Source: Megasphaera sp. UBA1696 (GTDB taxonomy: Bacteria; Bacillota; Negativicutes; Veillonellales; Megasphaeraceae). From it: a DNA stretch of 22,750 nucleotides. Made by a program: the position numbers and the translations under genes. The notes below the pieces were generated by a model that worked only from the letters and a program-made list of their open reading frames with translations, was not told the origin of the DNA and did not search any database. Shown one piece after another: positions 5,451-13,380 of this stretch (positions are counted from its first letter, which is position 1; each line of letters begins with the position of its first letter). The DNA lies in assembly GCA_002319965.1 (NCBI GenBank), contig DCJQ01000001.1, forward strand, positions 1 through 22,750. Direction: 5' to 3'.

Positions 5451-8400
5451 TTATTTACGTTTCGCGGCGCGTACCCGTTCTACCGTCGGGTTGCCGTCTT
5501 TGTCGGTATGAACGGTGTCGACGGTGAACCGTTCTAATTCAGGGGCAAATTCGGTGAGAATCTTGTCCGAAAGGGTTGCACCGTTGACCATAGCCCGATA
5601 CAGCATGGCTGCAAATTCATAACGTGTCATGGGACGGTCGCCGTCAAATCTACCGTCCGGATAGCCTTGAATCATGCCGTTTCCGGCCAGGGTGGCGACG
5701 TATTCATACGCCCAGTGATTCTGGGGAACGTCCGGGAAGAGCTGGAGCTTCGACGTATCGATCTTGCGGCCGGCATTGGAGTCGAGCATAGCCGACTTCA
5801 TAGCTTCCAGTTCACGACGCAGGTCTTTGATTTCCTTAGCCATGGCTACGCGGGATGTGGAAATGCTGTTGCCCTGACCAAACTTAATGGATACGCCGGC
5901 ATTCACCATGTTGTTGCCATTGCCGACGGTTCCGCCGACGCTGAACATGGTGTCTTCATTAGGACGATAGAAGGCGCCGACGGCTACCGAGTTTTCACCG
6001 CGGTAGTTGCCGTAACCGGCGGAGAAATCCCATTTGTCATCGGGGTCAAAATCGAGCGGATGAAGGGCGGCCAAGGCGGCAGCACCGGCACCGACTTCAT
6101 CGATGCGGTTGTCCAGTTGATTGACCTTGTTGCCCAAGTGGTTAATGGCCAGGCTGTTCTGGGTAACCTGCTGATTGACGCCTTGGAGCTGTTCTTCCGT
6201 AGCGGCACGGCCGACGGTTGCAAAGTCTTTGGAATCGAGGGTCGTATTGGTCAATCCCGTAACTTCGCCGTCAGCACCATCTAACTCGATAATACCGATT
6301 TCGCCCATACCGGTCGTACCGTTCAGGGATACTTTCTTGCCATCTTCGGTGCCTAAGTTGAAGGTCCCAGCTTCACCGTTAATTACAGCTTTTGTATTGC
6401 CTTCACCGATAGTAATCTTATTGTTAAGGCCGAATTTTAATTTTGCATTGTCTTTGCGTACAAATACGTTCTGGTTGCCTTCCGCATTTATATAGCCGCC
6501 AAAGTCTATCGTAGTATCCTTATCTACTTTCGATTCATTTTCTTCGTTAGCTGAAATATTCCATCCCGTATAGGCACTGTTTTTAATATCTGTAATGGCT
6601 GCATTTAATTGTTCTTCCGTTGCGGCGCGACCTACAGTCGCAAAGTCTTTGCCATCAAGTTTTAGATTTGTTAAGCCCTTAACTTCGCCGGCAGCACCGT
6701 CAACATTTACTTTACCGATATTGGCAATACCTTTTTGTCCATCAAGGGATATTTTAGTATCTCCACTGCCTACTTGTACACTAGCATTATCGCCGTCAAT
6801 GGTTACCTTATTATCGCCGGTGCCGACATTAATGCTCGTATTGAGGTCAAAGGACAAGTTCGTTTTATCTTGAGCTACAACGATATTCTGATGACCGGCT
6901 GTATCTTTGACTCCGGAGAAATCGACCTTGTCGTTGCTGGCTACGGCAACCCCGTCTGTGCCATTGGCCGATACCGTCCATCCCTTATAGGATTTCTTAT
7001 CGATGTCGGACATAGCGGCACTGAGCTGTTCTTCTGTCGCGGCACGGCCTACTTTGGCAAAGTCATCAAGATCAAGGGTCTTATTGGTTAAGCCCGTAAT
7101 ATGGCCTTTGGTACCGTCAATCTTAATGGGGTTGTTGCCATCTGTGCCGGCGCCGATGGTGACGATGTCGTTCAACTTAATATTGTAGTCAGTGACATTC
7201 GTTGTGGTATCTTCTGTCGGTGTTAAAACGAAATTATCGTCAACACTGACGCTGGCGCCCTTAGCATTAACGGTATATTGCTTCTTGCCATCCGCATCGG
7301 TACCTTCAACGACAGATGCGATGTTTGTACCCGGGGCCACACTACCGCCGGCAGCCGCAATTTGAGCGGTCAAATCATTGGTCAAGTGATAAATCTGCTG
7401 ACCGTTGATGGCATCATAAGAGTTTGATGCGATTCTGCCTTTGGCTACATTGATGATGCGGCGTTTATTAGACGAATCACCAACAGAGAGAATACCATAA
7501 GAACCATCACTGCCGGAGATATTCCACTGTTTATTATAGAAATCGCCTAATTCGGTTTTAAAGGCCGTTAATTTTGAAGACGTAAACATATCATCGACTT
7601 TTACTTTACTGCCGTAGCCTAAAGCCGTACTGTACTTGGTATCAGCTTCAACGATTGAACTTCTCCCAATTGCCGTACCACCGGAACTGCTGACTTTAGA
7701 TTCAGAACCTACGATGGTAGCCCATTTGACATTGTCAGGGACAACTGATTTATAGCCACCAATGAATGAATAATCTGCGCCGGTACCAATGGTTGATTCT
7801 GCGCCTATTACGGTTCCATAATAACTGCTGCTCTTAGTCTTATAGCCTACTAAAGATGAGCGATCAGAGCGTTCAGCGATTTCCGCTTGGCTCCCTATTG
7901 CCACACTATAACCGGTGTTAACTTTAGTATAATAGCCCATTGCAATTGACCAGCTGATATTGCCCGGTTTTGTAGTTACTGCCGCCCCGGTACCAAAGGC
8001 AAAGTTATCTGAGCCTGTTGCATTGGCGCCTGACCCGATTGCTAGTGAACTCGTGGAGTTTGCCTTAGCACCTACACCAATAGCCAGACCACTTTGTGCA
8101 CCATCTTTAACAGATGCTCCATTACCAATAGCGATACCATTTTCAGCACTACCGCCGACCTTGGATTCATAGCCGAGAGCGACTGCATAGCGACTTAGCT
8201 TTTCAGCCGTACCAATGGTTGCTCCATGCCCCAGAGCAATACTGGAGCGCCCGTTAACTTTGGCAGAATAGCCAATAGCTGATCCAAACCAGGTGCCATC
8301 ATAAACTTTTGAAAAAGAGCCGATAGCCGCGCTATGGGGCGCATCATTCCCGATACTGGCAGAAACCCCACCAATGGCAATGGAGTGGTCAGATTCCTTC

Positions 8401-9299
8401 CCTACTTTAATATTCGTCCCCATGGCAACGGTCCAGTCCGTTTCATCATCGACTCTGGTCCCATCAGTCCCAATAGCAATGGAATTTTCTGCTTTATCAC
8501 CAATGGAAACACTGGTACCGATGACGATGCCTCTCCCACTTGAATTTATAGTATTGCCCATCTTAGCGCCGGTCCCGATAACGACACTATAAGGAGATTC
8601 ATTAACTGCGTCCTTACCAATGACAACAGAACCGTTACTGCCCGGCCAATAGTTGGGATCTTCTGTTGGGAATGGCCCGTTTTTGGCCCCATAACCGATT
8701 ACGACGGAATCATCGGAGTTCTTACCAAACTCCATATTATTCCCAATGCCCACCGTATTGTCTATACCATTGGTTACTTTATTATTGTGGCCAACAAGAA
8801 TCGATTTATAGATTCTTCGATCTGAAGTATTCTTATTGCCAAAGATAAGAGACTCCGTTCCGCCTACCAGTTCATTATTGCTGCCAATAAGCCACGATGC
8901 ATTTAGGCCTGTAAGGACATTACTATCACCGATGATATAATCATTGCCTGTAGAAGTGCCTACGGTATTCTTATCACCAGTAACCTTATTGTTACTGGTA
9001 TTTACCGTATTACCATCACCGACGACGGCATTGTTCTTAGCATACTGTCCCATCGTGTTTTCTGCATCGAGGTGGGCCGTGAAATTGCCGTTGGCATCGG
9101 TATTCGTCACCCAGGTACTGTTGGTGGCAGCTTCTGCCATCCCACCGGCACCGGCCGTCAAGGCCAGCACGGCCAGGACAGCAGCCATTTTCTGTGTAAC
9201 ATGGCTTCCTGACTGTTTGGTGCAGCTGCGAACCAGCTCGGACACTACGACGTAACGATGTTTTACTTTACTCCAAATAACCTTATAAATCCTGTTCAT
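5451..9299 (-). CDS. Trimeric autotransporter adhesin with C-terminal SLH domain
   Basis: This is a 1282-aa surface adhesin (type Vc secretion). Residues 1-24 form an extended signal peptide region (MNRIYKVIWSKV...), followed by a hydrophobic core and a likely cleavage after A57 (AEA). A head of short AIG-x-x-A / VIG-type left-handed beta-roll repeats spans about 65-610. A YadA stalk motif AINGQQIYHL follows near 629. Three stalk modules of about 139 aa then end in GRAATEEQL (near 760, 895 and 1035). A coiled coil and a four-strand YadA-type anchor (about 1045-1150) form the trimeric outer-membrane barrel. Unusually, the chain continues past the barrel with a helical segment (KEIKDLRRELEAMKSAM) and one SLH domain (about 1188-1240, FPDVPQNHWAYEYV...). 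That places SLH in the periplasm, where it could bind peptidoglycan. The ATG has AAGGAGAC upstream. Confidence 0.96.
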   Translation of the reverse strand: MNRIYKVIWSKVKHRYVVVSELVRSCTKQSGSHVTQKMAAVLAVLALTAGAGGMAEAATNSTWVTNTDANGNFTAHLDAENTMGQYAKNNAVVGDGNTVNTSNNKVTGDKNTVGTSTGNDYIIGDSNVLTGLNASWLIGSNNELVGGTESLIFGNKNTSDRRIYKSILVGHNNKVTNGIDNTVGIGNNMEFGKNSDDSVVIGYGAKNGPFPTEDPNYWPGSNGSVVIGKDAVNESPYSVVIGTGAKMGNTINSSGRGIVIGTSVSIGDKAENSIAIGTDGTRVDDETDWTVAMGTNIKVGKESDHSIAIGGVSASIGNDAPHSAAIGSFSKVYDGTWFGSAIGYSAKVNGRSSIALGHGATIGTAEKLSRYAVALGYESKVGGSAENGIAIGNGASVKDGAQSGLAIGVGAKANSTSSLAIGSGANATGSDNFAFGTGAAVTTKPGNISWSIAMGYYTKVNTGYSVAIGSQAEIAERSDRSSLVGYKTKSSSYYGTVIGAESTIGTGADYSFIGGYKSVVPDNVKWATIVGSESKVSSSGGTAIGRSSIVEADTKYSTALGYGSKVKVDDMFTSSKLTAFKTELGDFYNKQWNISGSDGSYGILSVGDSSNKRRIINVAKGRIASNSYDAINGQQIYHLTNDLTAQIAAAGGSVAPGTNIASVVEGTDADGKKQYTVNAKGASVSVDDNFVLTPTEDTTTNVTDYNIKLNDIVTIGAGTDGNNPIKIDGTKGHITGLTNKTLDLDDFAKVGRAATEEQLSAAMSDIDKKSYKGWTVSANGTDGVAVASNDKVDFSGVKDTAGHQNIVVAQDKTNLSFDLNTSINVGTGDNKVTIDGDNASVQVGSGDTKISLDGQKGIANIGKVNVDGAAGEVKGLTNLKLDGKDFATVGRAATEEQLNAAITDIKNSAYTGWNISANEENESKVDKDTTIDFGGYINAEGNQNVFVRKDNAKLKFGLNNKITIGEGNTKAVINGEAGTFNLGTEDGKKVSLNGTTGMGEIGIIELDGADGEVTGLTNTTLDSKDFATVGRAATEEQLQGVNQQVTQNSLAINHLGNKVNQLDNRIDEVGAGAAALAALHPLDFDPDDKWDFSAGYGNYRGENSVAVGAFYRPNEDTMFSVGGTVGNGNNMVNAGVSIKFGQGNSISTSRVAMAKEIKDLRRELEAMKSAMLDSNAGRKIDTSKLQLFPDVPQNHWAYEYVATLAGNGMIQGYPDGRFDGDRPMTRYEFAAMLYRAMVNGATLSDKILTEFAPELERFTVDTVHTDKDGNPTVERVRAAKRK
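6175..7090 (-). repeat. Three tandem stalk-module repeats in the adhesin gene
   Basis: Copies of a GRAATEEQL-coding block occur near 6180-6260, 6600-6680 and 7010-7090, spaced about 415-420 bases apart. Each is preceded by a GLTN-x-x-LD segment and followed by a GW-x-x-SAN segment. The DNA is similar but clearly not identical between copies. The modules lengthen the adhesin stalk and are natural sites for recombination that changes its length. Confidence 0.8.
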
Positions 9300-9420
9300 A
9301 ATAATGTCTCCTTTCCTGGTTGTCTACAGACATGAATTTTTACCGTTTCGTAGTATTATGCGCTTCATGTATGGCAGGCAGGACCTGCATGGCCCGGCTG
9401 TTGACTGATTAAAATGACGG

Positions 9421-10482
9421 CTATAATTTATCCTGTAATTCAAGGACCTTTCCGTCGGCAAAGGTCATCTTTTGAATGGTGAATTCTAAGGTATAGTTGT
9501 TGAGCCCGTCGGTATAGACCTTCTTTTCCTTATCGATGAAGGGATTCAAGGATTTTTCGCTTTCGCTGTCAAAGGTCCAAATCTTATCGCTGCTGTAATC
9601 GGAAGCGGTGTATTTTTTATCGATGTTATCGATTTGGACGGGCAAGGTGACGGCGGTCTTTCCTTCTTTATCCTTAACATTCAGATAACCCATGACGGAG
9701 CTCACCTTTTTATCCGGCGTCGGCAGGGTATAACCGATCTGGAAGCGGATATAATGGGACGGGAAGAAGGAATTCTGACTGACGATACGGCCGGCGATTC
9801 GATTGGATACGTCGAAGACTGCGTCCATTTCCTTTTTAACAGGTGCATTGATTTCAGCCAGTTTTTCCTGTACCGCTTTTTCCTGTTCCTGCATAAATTC
9901 GATTAAATTGGCCACTTCGACGACCTGCCATTCGCCTCCGTCAATGGCCCGCATTTTGATTTTCAGGTCAAAGTCTTTGTCGACCTTCTTATCGTGGAGG
10001 GTAAGGGTCACGATGGCAATGTTGCCGTCGATCTGCGTGCTTTTAACTCCGGAATACTCGAGATCCGGCGTATTTAATTTCTGGCTGACTTCCTGAATCG
10101 AAGCCTGATTCTTGCCGTCACCTTGAGCCGGCTTTTCAAAGTTCCCCGTTTCGACGTATTTCTCGGTTTCGGTGATCATCGTTTGAATCATGTTTTCTTT
10201 GAGGGCCGCGACGATACCGGACACAAAGGCATTAGACGCGTCTTCACCGAGGCTTTCCTGCATGAGATCATCGAAGCCGCGGCTGTACAGAGACTTTAAA
10301 TCGACATGACGCTTAAAGGTCGGTAAATCGTGGTTTTCAATCGATTTTTTGACGAGGCCCAAAGAATAAGCCGGTGTCTTGACCCAGTAGAGGAAATAAA
10401 ACAACAAGGCTCCGATAAGAATGACTAAGACCGCAGAAAAACCGATAAGGACCTTGCGGTTCTTTTGAATTGCAAATGACAT
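9421..10482 (-). CDS. Membrane-anchored DUF2939 family protein
   Basis: This is a 353-aa protein. I place the start at the ATG at 10482 (MSFAIQKNRK), which has GGGAAGGATG upstream; the frame is open 15 codons further but without a better site. A single membrane helix (about 10-32) is followed by a DUF2939-like segment (WVKTPAYSLGLVKKSIENHD, then FKRHVDLKSLY) and a long soluble part rich in beta strands and lysine, ending DGKVLELQDKL. DUF2939 proteins are membrane-tethered envelope proteins of unknown function. The stop lies 122 bases upstream of the adhesin start on the same strand, with no clear terminator between, so the two may share transcription. A role in adhesin biogenesis would be inference. 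Confidence 0.85.
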   Translation of the reverse strand: MSFAIQKNRKVLIGFSAVLVILIGALLFYFLYWVKTPAYSLGLVKKSIENHDLPTFKRHVDLKSLYSRGFDDLMQESLGEDASNAFVSGIVAALKENMIQTMITETEKYVETGNFEKPAQGDGKNQASIQEVSQKLNTPDLEYSGVKSTQIDGNIAIVTLTLHDKKVDKDFDLKIKMRAIDGGEWQVVEVANLIEFMQEQEKAVQEKLAEINAPVKKEMDAVFDVSNRIAGRIVSQNSFFPSHYIRFQIGYTLPTPDKKVSSVMGYLNVKDKEGKTAVTLPVQIDNIDKKYTASDYSSDKIWTFDSESEKSLNPFIDKEKKVYTDGLNNYTLEFTIQKMTFADGKVLELQDKL

Positions 10483-10870
10483 GATGACATCCTTCCCTTC
10501 CATTCGCCCCGCCTTTATTAAAAGCAAAATACTGTATACATATTTACGTTATATTTCTATATAAAATTCATAAATAAAACAAAATAGTCCCGTTTTCTAA
10601 ATTTTATTTAAAATAGCAGGCATTATATAACACATTATAAGTTAATTAAGGGCGAATATTTGTATAGCTTTCTTTCTAGTATAACATATTAATTGTCCTA
10701 ATTCTGTCATAGTTAACACATTTTAACAATATTTCTATGATATTTTTTTAATATAAGAGTATGGGGTCATGCAAACCAGTTATAAATCACTTTGCGTTGA
10801 AGACAAGGAATCGACCTAAACACTACGCCGAGCTTTATAAAATCAGCCCTTTCAGACAAGAGACAGACGC
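10483..10870 (-). promoter_or_regulatory. AT-rich upstream region of the DUF2939 gene with a candidate promoter
   Basis: Nearly 400 bases without a convincing gene. On the minus strand an extended -10 (TG-T-TATACT, hexamer 10683-10678) is the best promoter candidate, about 195 bases before the start codon, though no good -35 precedes it. Another TATAAT-like element lies near 10635. The extreme AT richness from 10530 to 10760 could also bend DNA or bind nucleoid proteins. A 16-codon plus-strand frame from 10770 stops quickly and is not called. Confidence 0.35.
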
Positions 10871-10920
10871 AAAACAGCCCTGCTCCACCATCATTTTGAT
10901 GACGATGAAACAGGGCTGTT
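10871..10920 (-). terminator. Terminator after the YciI gene
   Basis: A perfect 10-bp stem (10873-10882 with 10911-10920, AACAGCCCTG/CAGGGCTGTT) encloses a small secondary hairpin (ATCATTTTGAT). It runs into TTTT on the minus strand, about 30 bases beyond the stop at 10949. The plus strand lacks a T-run. Confidence 0.8.
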
Positions 10921-10948
10921 AGGAAATACCGTCAATGGCTGCCTACCT

Positions 10949-11239
10949 TTATTCCGGCTTTATAGTAGACACCATGGCCGCTTTAAATTCATGGACTTCA
11001 TAGCGAGCCATGTCGTCCTTAGAAAACACGTCTTCGGCGAGGATGGCGTCAAGTTCTTCCCGCGAAGTCAGGTTGGACAGCATGATGCCGGCCTTAGGAA
11101 TATCGATGTAGGGCCCGACGAGGACGAAATGTCCCAGATTAAAATGTTTGGTAAACCATTCCGCATGCTGCTGAAATAAAGATTCTGCCCGGTCCTGAGG
11201 AATGTTTTCCGGATTCAAGTATTCGCTGATAATAAACAT
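10949..11239 (-). CDS. YciI family protein
   Basis: This 96-aa cytoplasmic protein has the dimeric ferredoxin-like fold of the YciI family. It has an FQQHAEWF helix with the conserved histidine (H25), then the strand and turn FVLVGPYID, a small-residue strand AGIMLSN and a C-terminal EDVFSKDDMARYEVHEF containing the conserved acidic residue of the putative active site. The family is enzyme-like but its reaction is mostly unknown. The start at 11239 (MFIIS) is chosen because AAGGAGGT lies 9 bases upstream; seven more codons are open but would bury that site. It is a single-gene unit with its own terminator. Confidence 0.88.
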   Translation of the reverse strand: MFIISEYLNPENIPQDRAESLFQQHAEWFTKHFNLGHFVLVGPYIDIPKAGIMLSNLTSREELDAILAEDVFSKDDMARYEVHEFKAAMVSTIKPE

Positions 11240-11480
11240 GGTGCATGACCTCCTTTTCAATGGCTGAGTCGCTTTGATACTTACAGCTTACAGCATGGAG
11301 TTTAGTCCGGGCAAGGCGTTGCTTAGAAAATTTTGACATCTTTCGTCAGTTTCGGAGAGAAGGATTTTTATGTCGCATGTCGAATTTGTAACATATGGAT
11401 TCTTTTTCAGACCTGATAATTTATGTACGATTGAAGTGAAGACTGTTTCCCCATAGGGATTTACTAAAGGAGGCGTTTTG

Positions 11481-12245
11481 ATGAAGTGGAAGAAAGTTCT
11501 TTGTACCGGCCTTTTTGCAGGCCTTTTGACGGTGACGGGCATGACGGGATTTGCCCTTGATTTGACCAAGGAAACCGACGTGATCAGCCGCAATCCGTCC
11601 AACGTCTATACGATGTACCTCGGCATGTCCGATGCAGAATTCAAAAAGAATTTTTCCGGCGTTACCGGCTGGAACTATAATAACTCGACGCAGACCAAGA
11701 TGTGGAAGCTGCCGAGTATTTTAGAAGCCTACGACAACGGCCAAATCGGCATCGTCCATACGTATGGCCGCTCTGAAAAGCACGACACGGTGCCCTACGT
11801 CATGAAGCGCGAAGCCCTGGAGGCTGATTTTAAAAAGGGCCGGCCTTTAGGCAATTATTCCGCTATACTGAAGATGACCGTCAAATCGGATGATGTAAAA
11901 AAGCTGAAGCCCGATGACGTCTCAACCATCATGCAAGAAGGCCTTTCGGATTTTAAATTGGCCGCCGACAATATGACCAAAGCCTTAGGAAAAGGGCCGA
12001 CGGGCTCTCGTTATCTCGACGGGCAGCTCAACGGGACCGCTTTTGCCAAGCAAATCATCTACACCTGGGATACCAGCAGCCGCTCGGGATATTCCTTAAG
12101 CATTGCCTACAACATCCCCCAGCCCATCGACCGCAGCCGTCCGCAGGCCGTCGATTATACAGAGCATCCCGAGTTTGACCCGGAAGACGTCATCATTACG
12201 CAGCTCGTAATGCAGCACTACGACTGGGATTTGGAAGACAAGTAG
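11481..12245 (+). CDS. Exported protein of unknown function
   Basis: This 254-aa protein starts at ATG 11481, seven bases after AAAGGAGG. It has a signal peptide (MKWKK, a hydrophobic core, likely cleavage after FA near residue 25) and no lipobox cysteine, so it is probably periplasmic. The mature part is mixed alpha/beta with segments such as NVYTMYLGMSD, a GKGPTGSRYLDG turn and a QIIYTWDT strand. I do not recognise a family. Nine bases separate it from the LemA/zinc-ribbon gene, so the two form an operon and may act together at the envelope. Confidence 0.85.
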   Translation: MKWKKVLCTGLFAGLLTVTGMTGFALDLTKETDVISRNPSNVYTMYLGMSDAEFKKNFSGVTGWNYNNSTQTKMWKLPSILEAYDNGQIGIVHTYGRSEKHDTVPYVMKREALEADFKKGRPLGNYSAILKMTVKSDDVKKLKPDDVSTIMQEGLSDFKLAADNMTKALGKGPTGSRYLDGQLNGTAFAKQIIYTWDTSSRSGYSLSIAYNIPQPIDRSRPQAVDYTEHPEFDPEDVIITQLVMQHYDWDLEDK

Positions 12246-12254
12246 GAGGTTTCT

Positions 12255-13094
12255 ATGTTCGATATTTTGAAGACCATCGGCGAAATCCTTATCGCCATCT
12301 GGGTCCTCCGCTATTTGATTCACATATACAATACCCTCGGCCGCACTCGCGAGCCCGTCCGCAAGGCTCTGGCCGATATTTCGACGTATAAGGCCCAGCG
12401 CGAAGCGACGCTCTATCACCTCTACGTCATTGCCGAGCAGTTCAGCCAACGCGAAAGCAATACCCTCACCCAAGCGAGCCTGGCGAACATGTCTCGTCAA
12501 AACGCTAATTTCCAGGCCTTAGCCGCAGCTTATCCGGAGCTGAAGTCGAATCAGACCTATCAGTCCCTCATGGACAGCGTGAAAGCCTTGGAACTCCGGA
12601 TTCAAGAAAGCCGTCAGGAATATAACCAGGCCGTCAGCAACTATCAGACCCTGCGCAGCCAAATTCCTTACTGCCTGCTGGCGCCTCTCTTTGGCTTTAA
12701 GCCTGCCGAATACAATCAAAAAGAAAAGGATTTCGAAGCCGACCCCGCCGAAATCAAGACGGCTCCGGAAGCACCGCCGCCGGTCATCGAAAGCCCGATC
12801 AAGGAGGTTATGCCGGAACCGGTCTATCATTGTCCCAAATGCCAGTCTGAAATTCATCAACTGAAGGGAAAATTCGGCCCCTATTGGCGCTGCGAAAACC
12901 CAAAATGCAAGGCCGACTTTACCGACGACGACGGAAAACCGGTCATCCGCCTTTGCCCGACCTGCGGCACCGGCTATCTGCACAAACGGACCCTGTCCCA
13001 CAAAGATTACTGGACGTGCAGCAACTACCCGGAATGCAAGGCCAAGTACCCTGCCGATACGGCCGTACTGACCGAGGCGGCAGCCGACGATTGA
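12255..13094 (+). CDS. LemA domain protein fused to two C-terminal zinc ribbons
   Basis: This 279-aa protein starts at ATG 12255 with GGAGG 6-7 bases upstream. Residues 5-25 form a membrane helix. Residues 27-155 match the LemA family: a helical core with AAYPELKSNQTYQ, RIQESRQEYNQAVSNYQ and the closing PLFGFKPAEY motif. A proline/glutamate-rich linker follows (160-190), then two four-cysteine zinc ribbons: C193/C196/C213/C218 and C234/C237/C255/C261. These are of the topoisomerase I C-terminal type (C-P-x-C ... C-x-N/Y-P-x-C). LemA proteins are helical membrane proteins of poorly defined envelope function. Zinc ribbons of this type bind nucleic acid in topoisomerases but could bind protein here. 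The ribbons would most likely sit in the cytoplasm. Confidence 0.92.
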   Translation: MFDILKTIGEILIAIWVLRYLIHIYNTLGRTREPVRKALADISTYKAQREATLYHLYVIAEQFSQRESNTLTQASLANMSRQNANFQALAAAYPELKSNQTYQSLMDSVKALELRIQESRQEYNQAVSNYQTLRSQIPYCLLAPLFGFKPAEYNQKEKDFEADPAEIKTAPEAPPPVIESPIKEVMPEPVYHCPKCQSEIHQLKGKFGPYWRCENPKCKADFTDDDGKPVIRLCPTCGTGYLHKRTLSHKDYWTCSNYPECKAKYPADTAVLTEAAADD

Positions 13095-13154
13095 ACCATA
13101 CCGGGACGGACGGTTCCATGAGATTCCGGCCCGCTGCCGTCCGAAAAGCCTTCA

Positions 13155-13184
13155 TTGACAAATACCGACGGTTGTCGGTATAAT
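13155..13184 (+). promoter_or_regulatory. Consensus promoter with a palindrome in the spacer
   Basis: A perfect -35 TTGACA (13155-13160) and perfect -10 TATAAT (13179-13184) are 18 bases apart. The spacer contains a perfect 7-bp inverted repeat, TACCGAC-GGTT-GTCGGTA (13163-13180), whose right arm reaches into the -10. This placement is ideal for a repressor that blocks RNA polymerase. It drives the purine permease and deaminase-like genes. Confidence 0.88.
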
Positions 13185-13189
13185 GAACG

Positions 13190-13289
13190 GGTAATTAATT
13201 CAATAACAGGACTTCTAGTGGCGCTAGAGGCTTCGGCAAAAGAAATAGCTATGTACGCTAATGGCGTATGTTCGGCTATTTCTTTTTTT
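13190..13289 (+). promoter_or_regulatory. Structured leader with intrinsic terminator before the permease gene
   Basis: The roughly 190-base leader contains a first hairpin (13212-13218 with 13224-13230) and then an intrinsic terminator: stem 13240-13249 with 13275-13284 (AAGAAATAGC/GCTATTTCTT), an internal TACGC/GCGTA hairpin and seven T at 13283-13289. Because it sits between promoter and start codon, it should act as an attenuator. A purine-sensing riboswitch would fit the genes, but the conserved core of the guanine/adenine class is not visible, so the ligand or protein is unknown. Confidence 0.7.
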
Positions 13290-13380
13290 GTTTCAAGGCC
13301 GATTTTTCGTTCCGAGTGCCAAAAGACAGATTCTGTCATTGGACCTATTCTAGTTTTCCTTAAAGGAGGGTTTAACGAAC

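Noticed and set aside
5667..9255. Many plus-strand ORFs inside the adhesin region
   Set aside because: They are antisense shadows of the repetitive adhesin gene; the minus-strand frame is unbroken from signal peptide to SLH domain.
11333..11361. TTGACA as a -35 for the exported-protein operon
   Set aside because: The hexamer 17 bases downstream (AGAGAA) is a poor -10, so the promoter of this operon remains unidentified.
11288..11602. 104-aa minus-strand ORF upstream of the exported protein
   Set aside because: It overlaps the signal peptide region of the 254-aa gene, lacks a ribosome binding site and has no family features.
13107..13143. Hairpin CGGACGG/CCGTCCG after the LemA gene
   Set aside because: The 7-bp stem is real, but no T-run follows on either strand, so I do not call it an intrinsic terminator.
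13190..13380. Classical guanine/adenine riboswitch
   Set aside because: The conserved loop and junction sequences of the class are absent from the leader; only an attenuator is supported.
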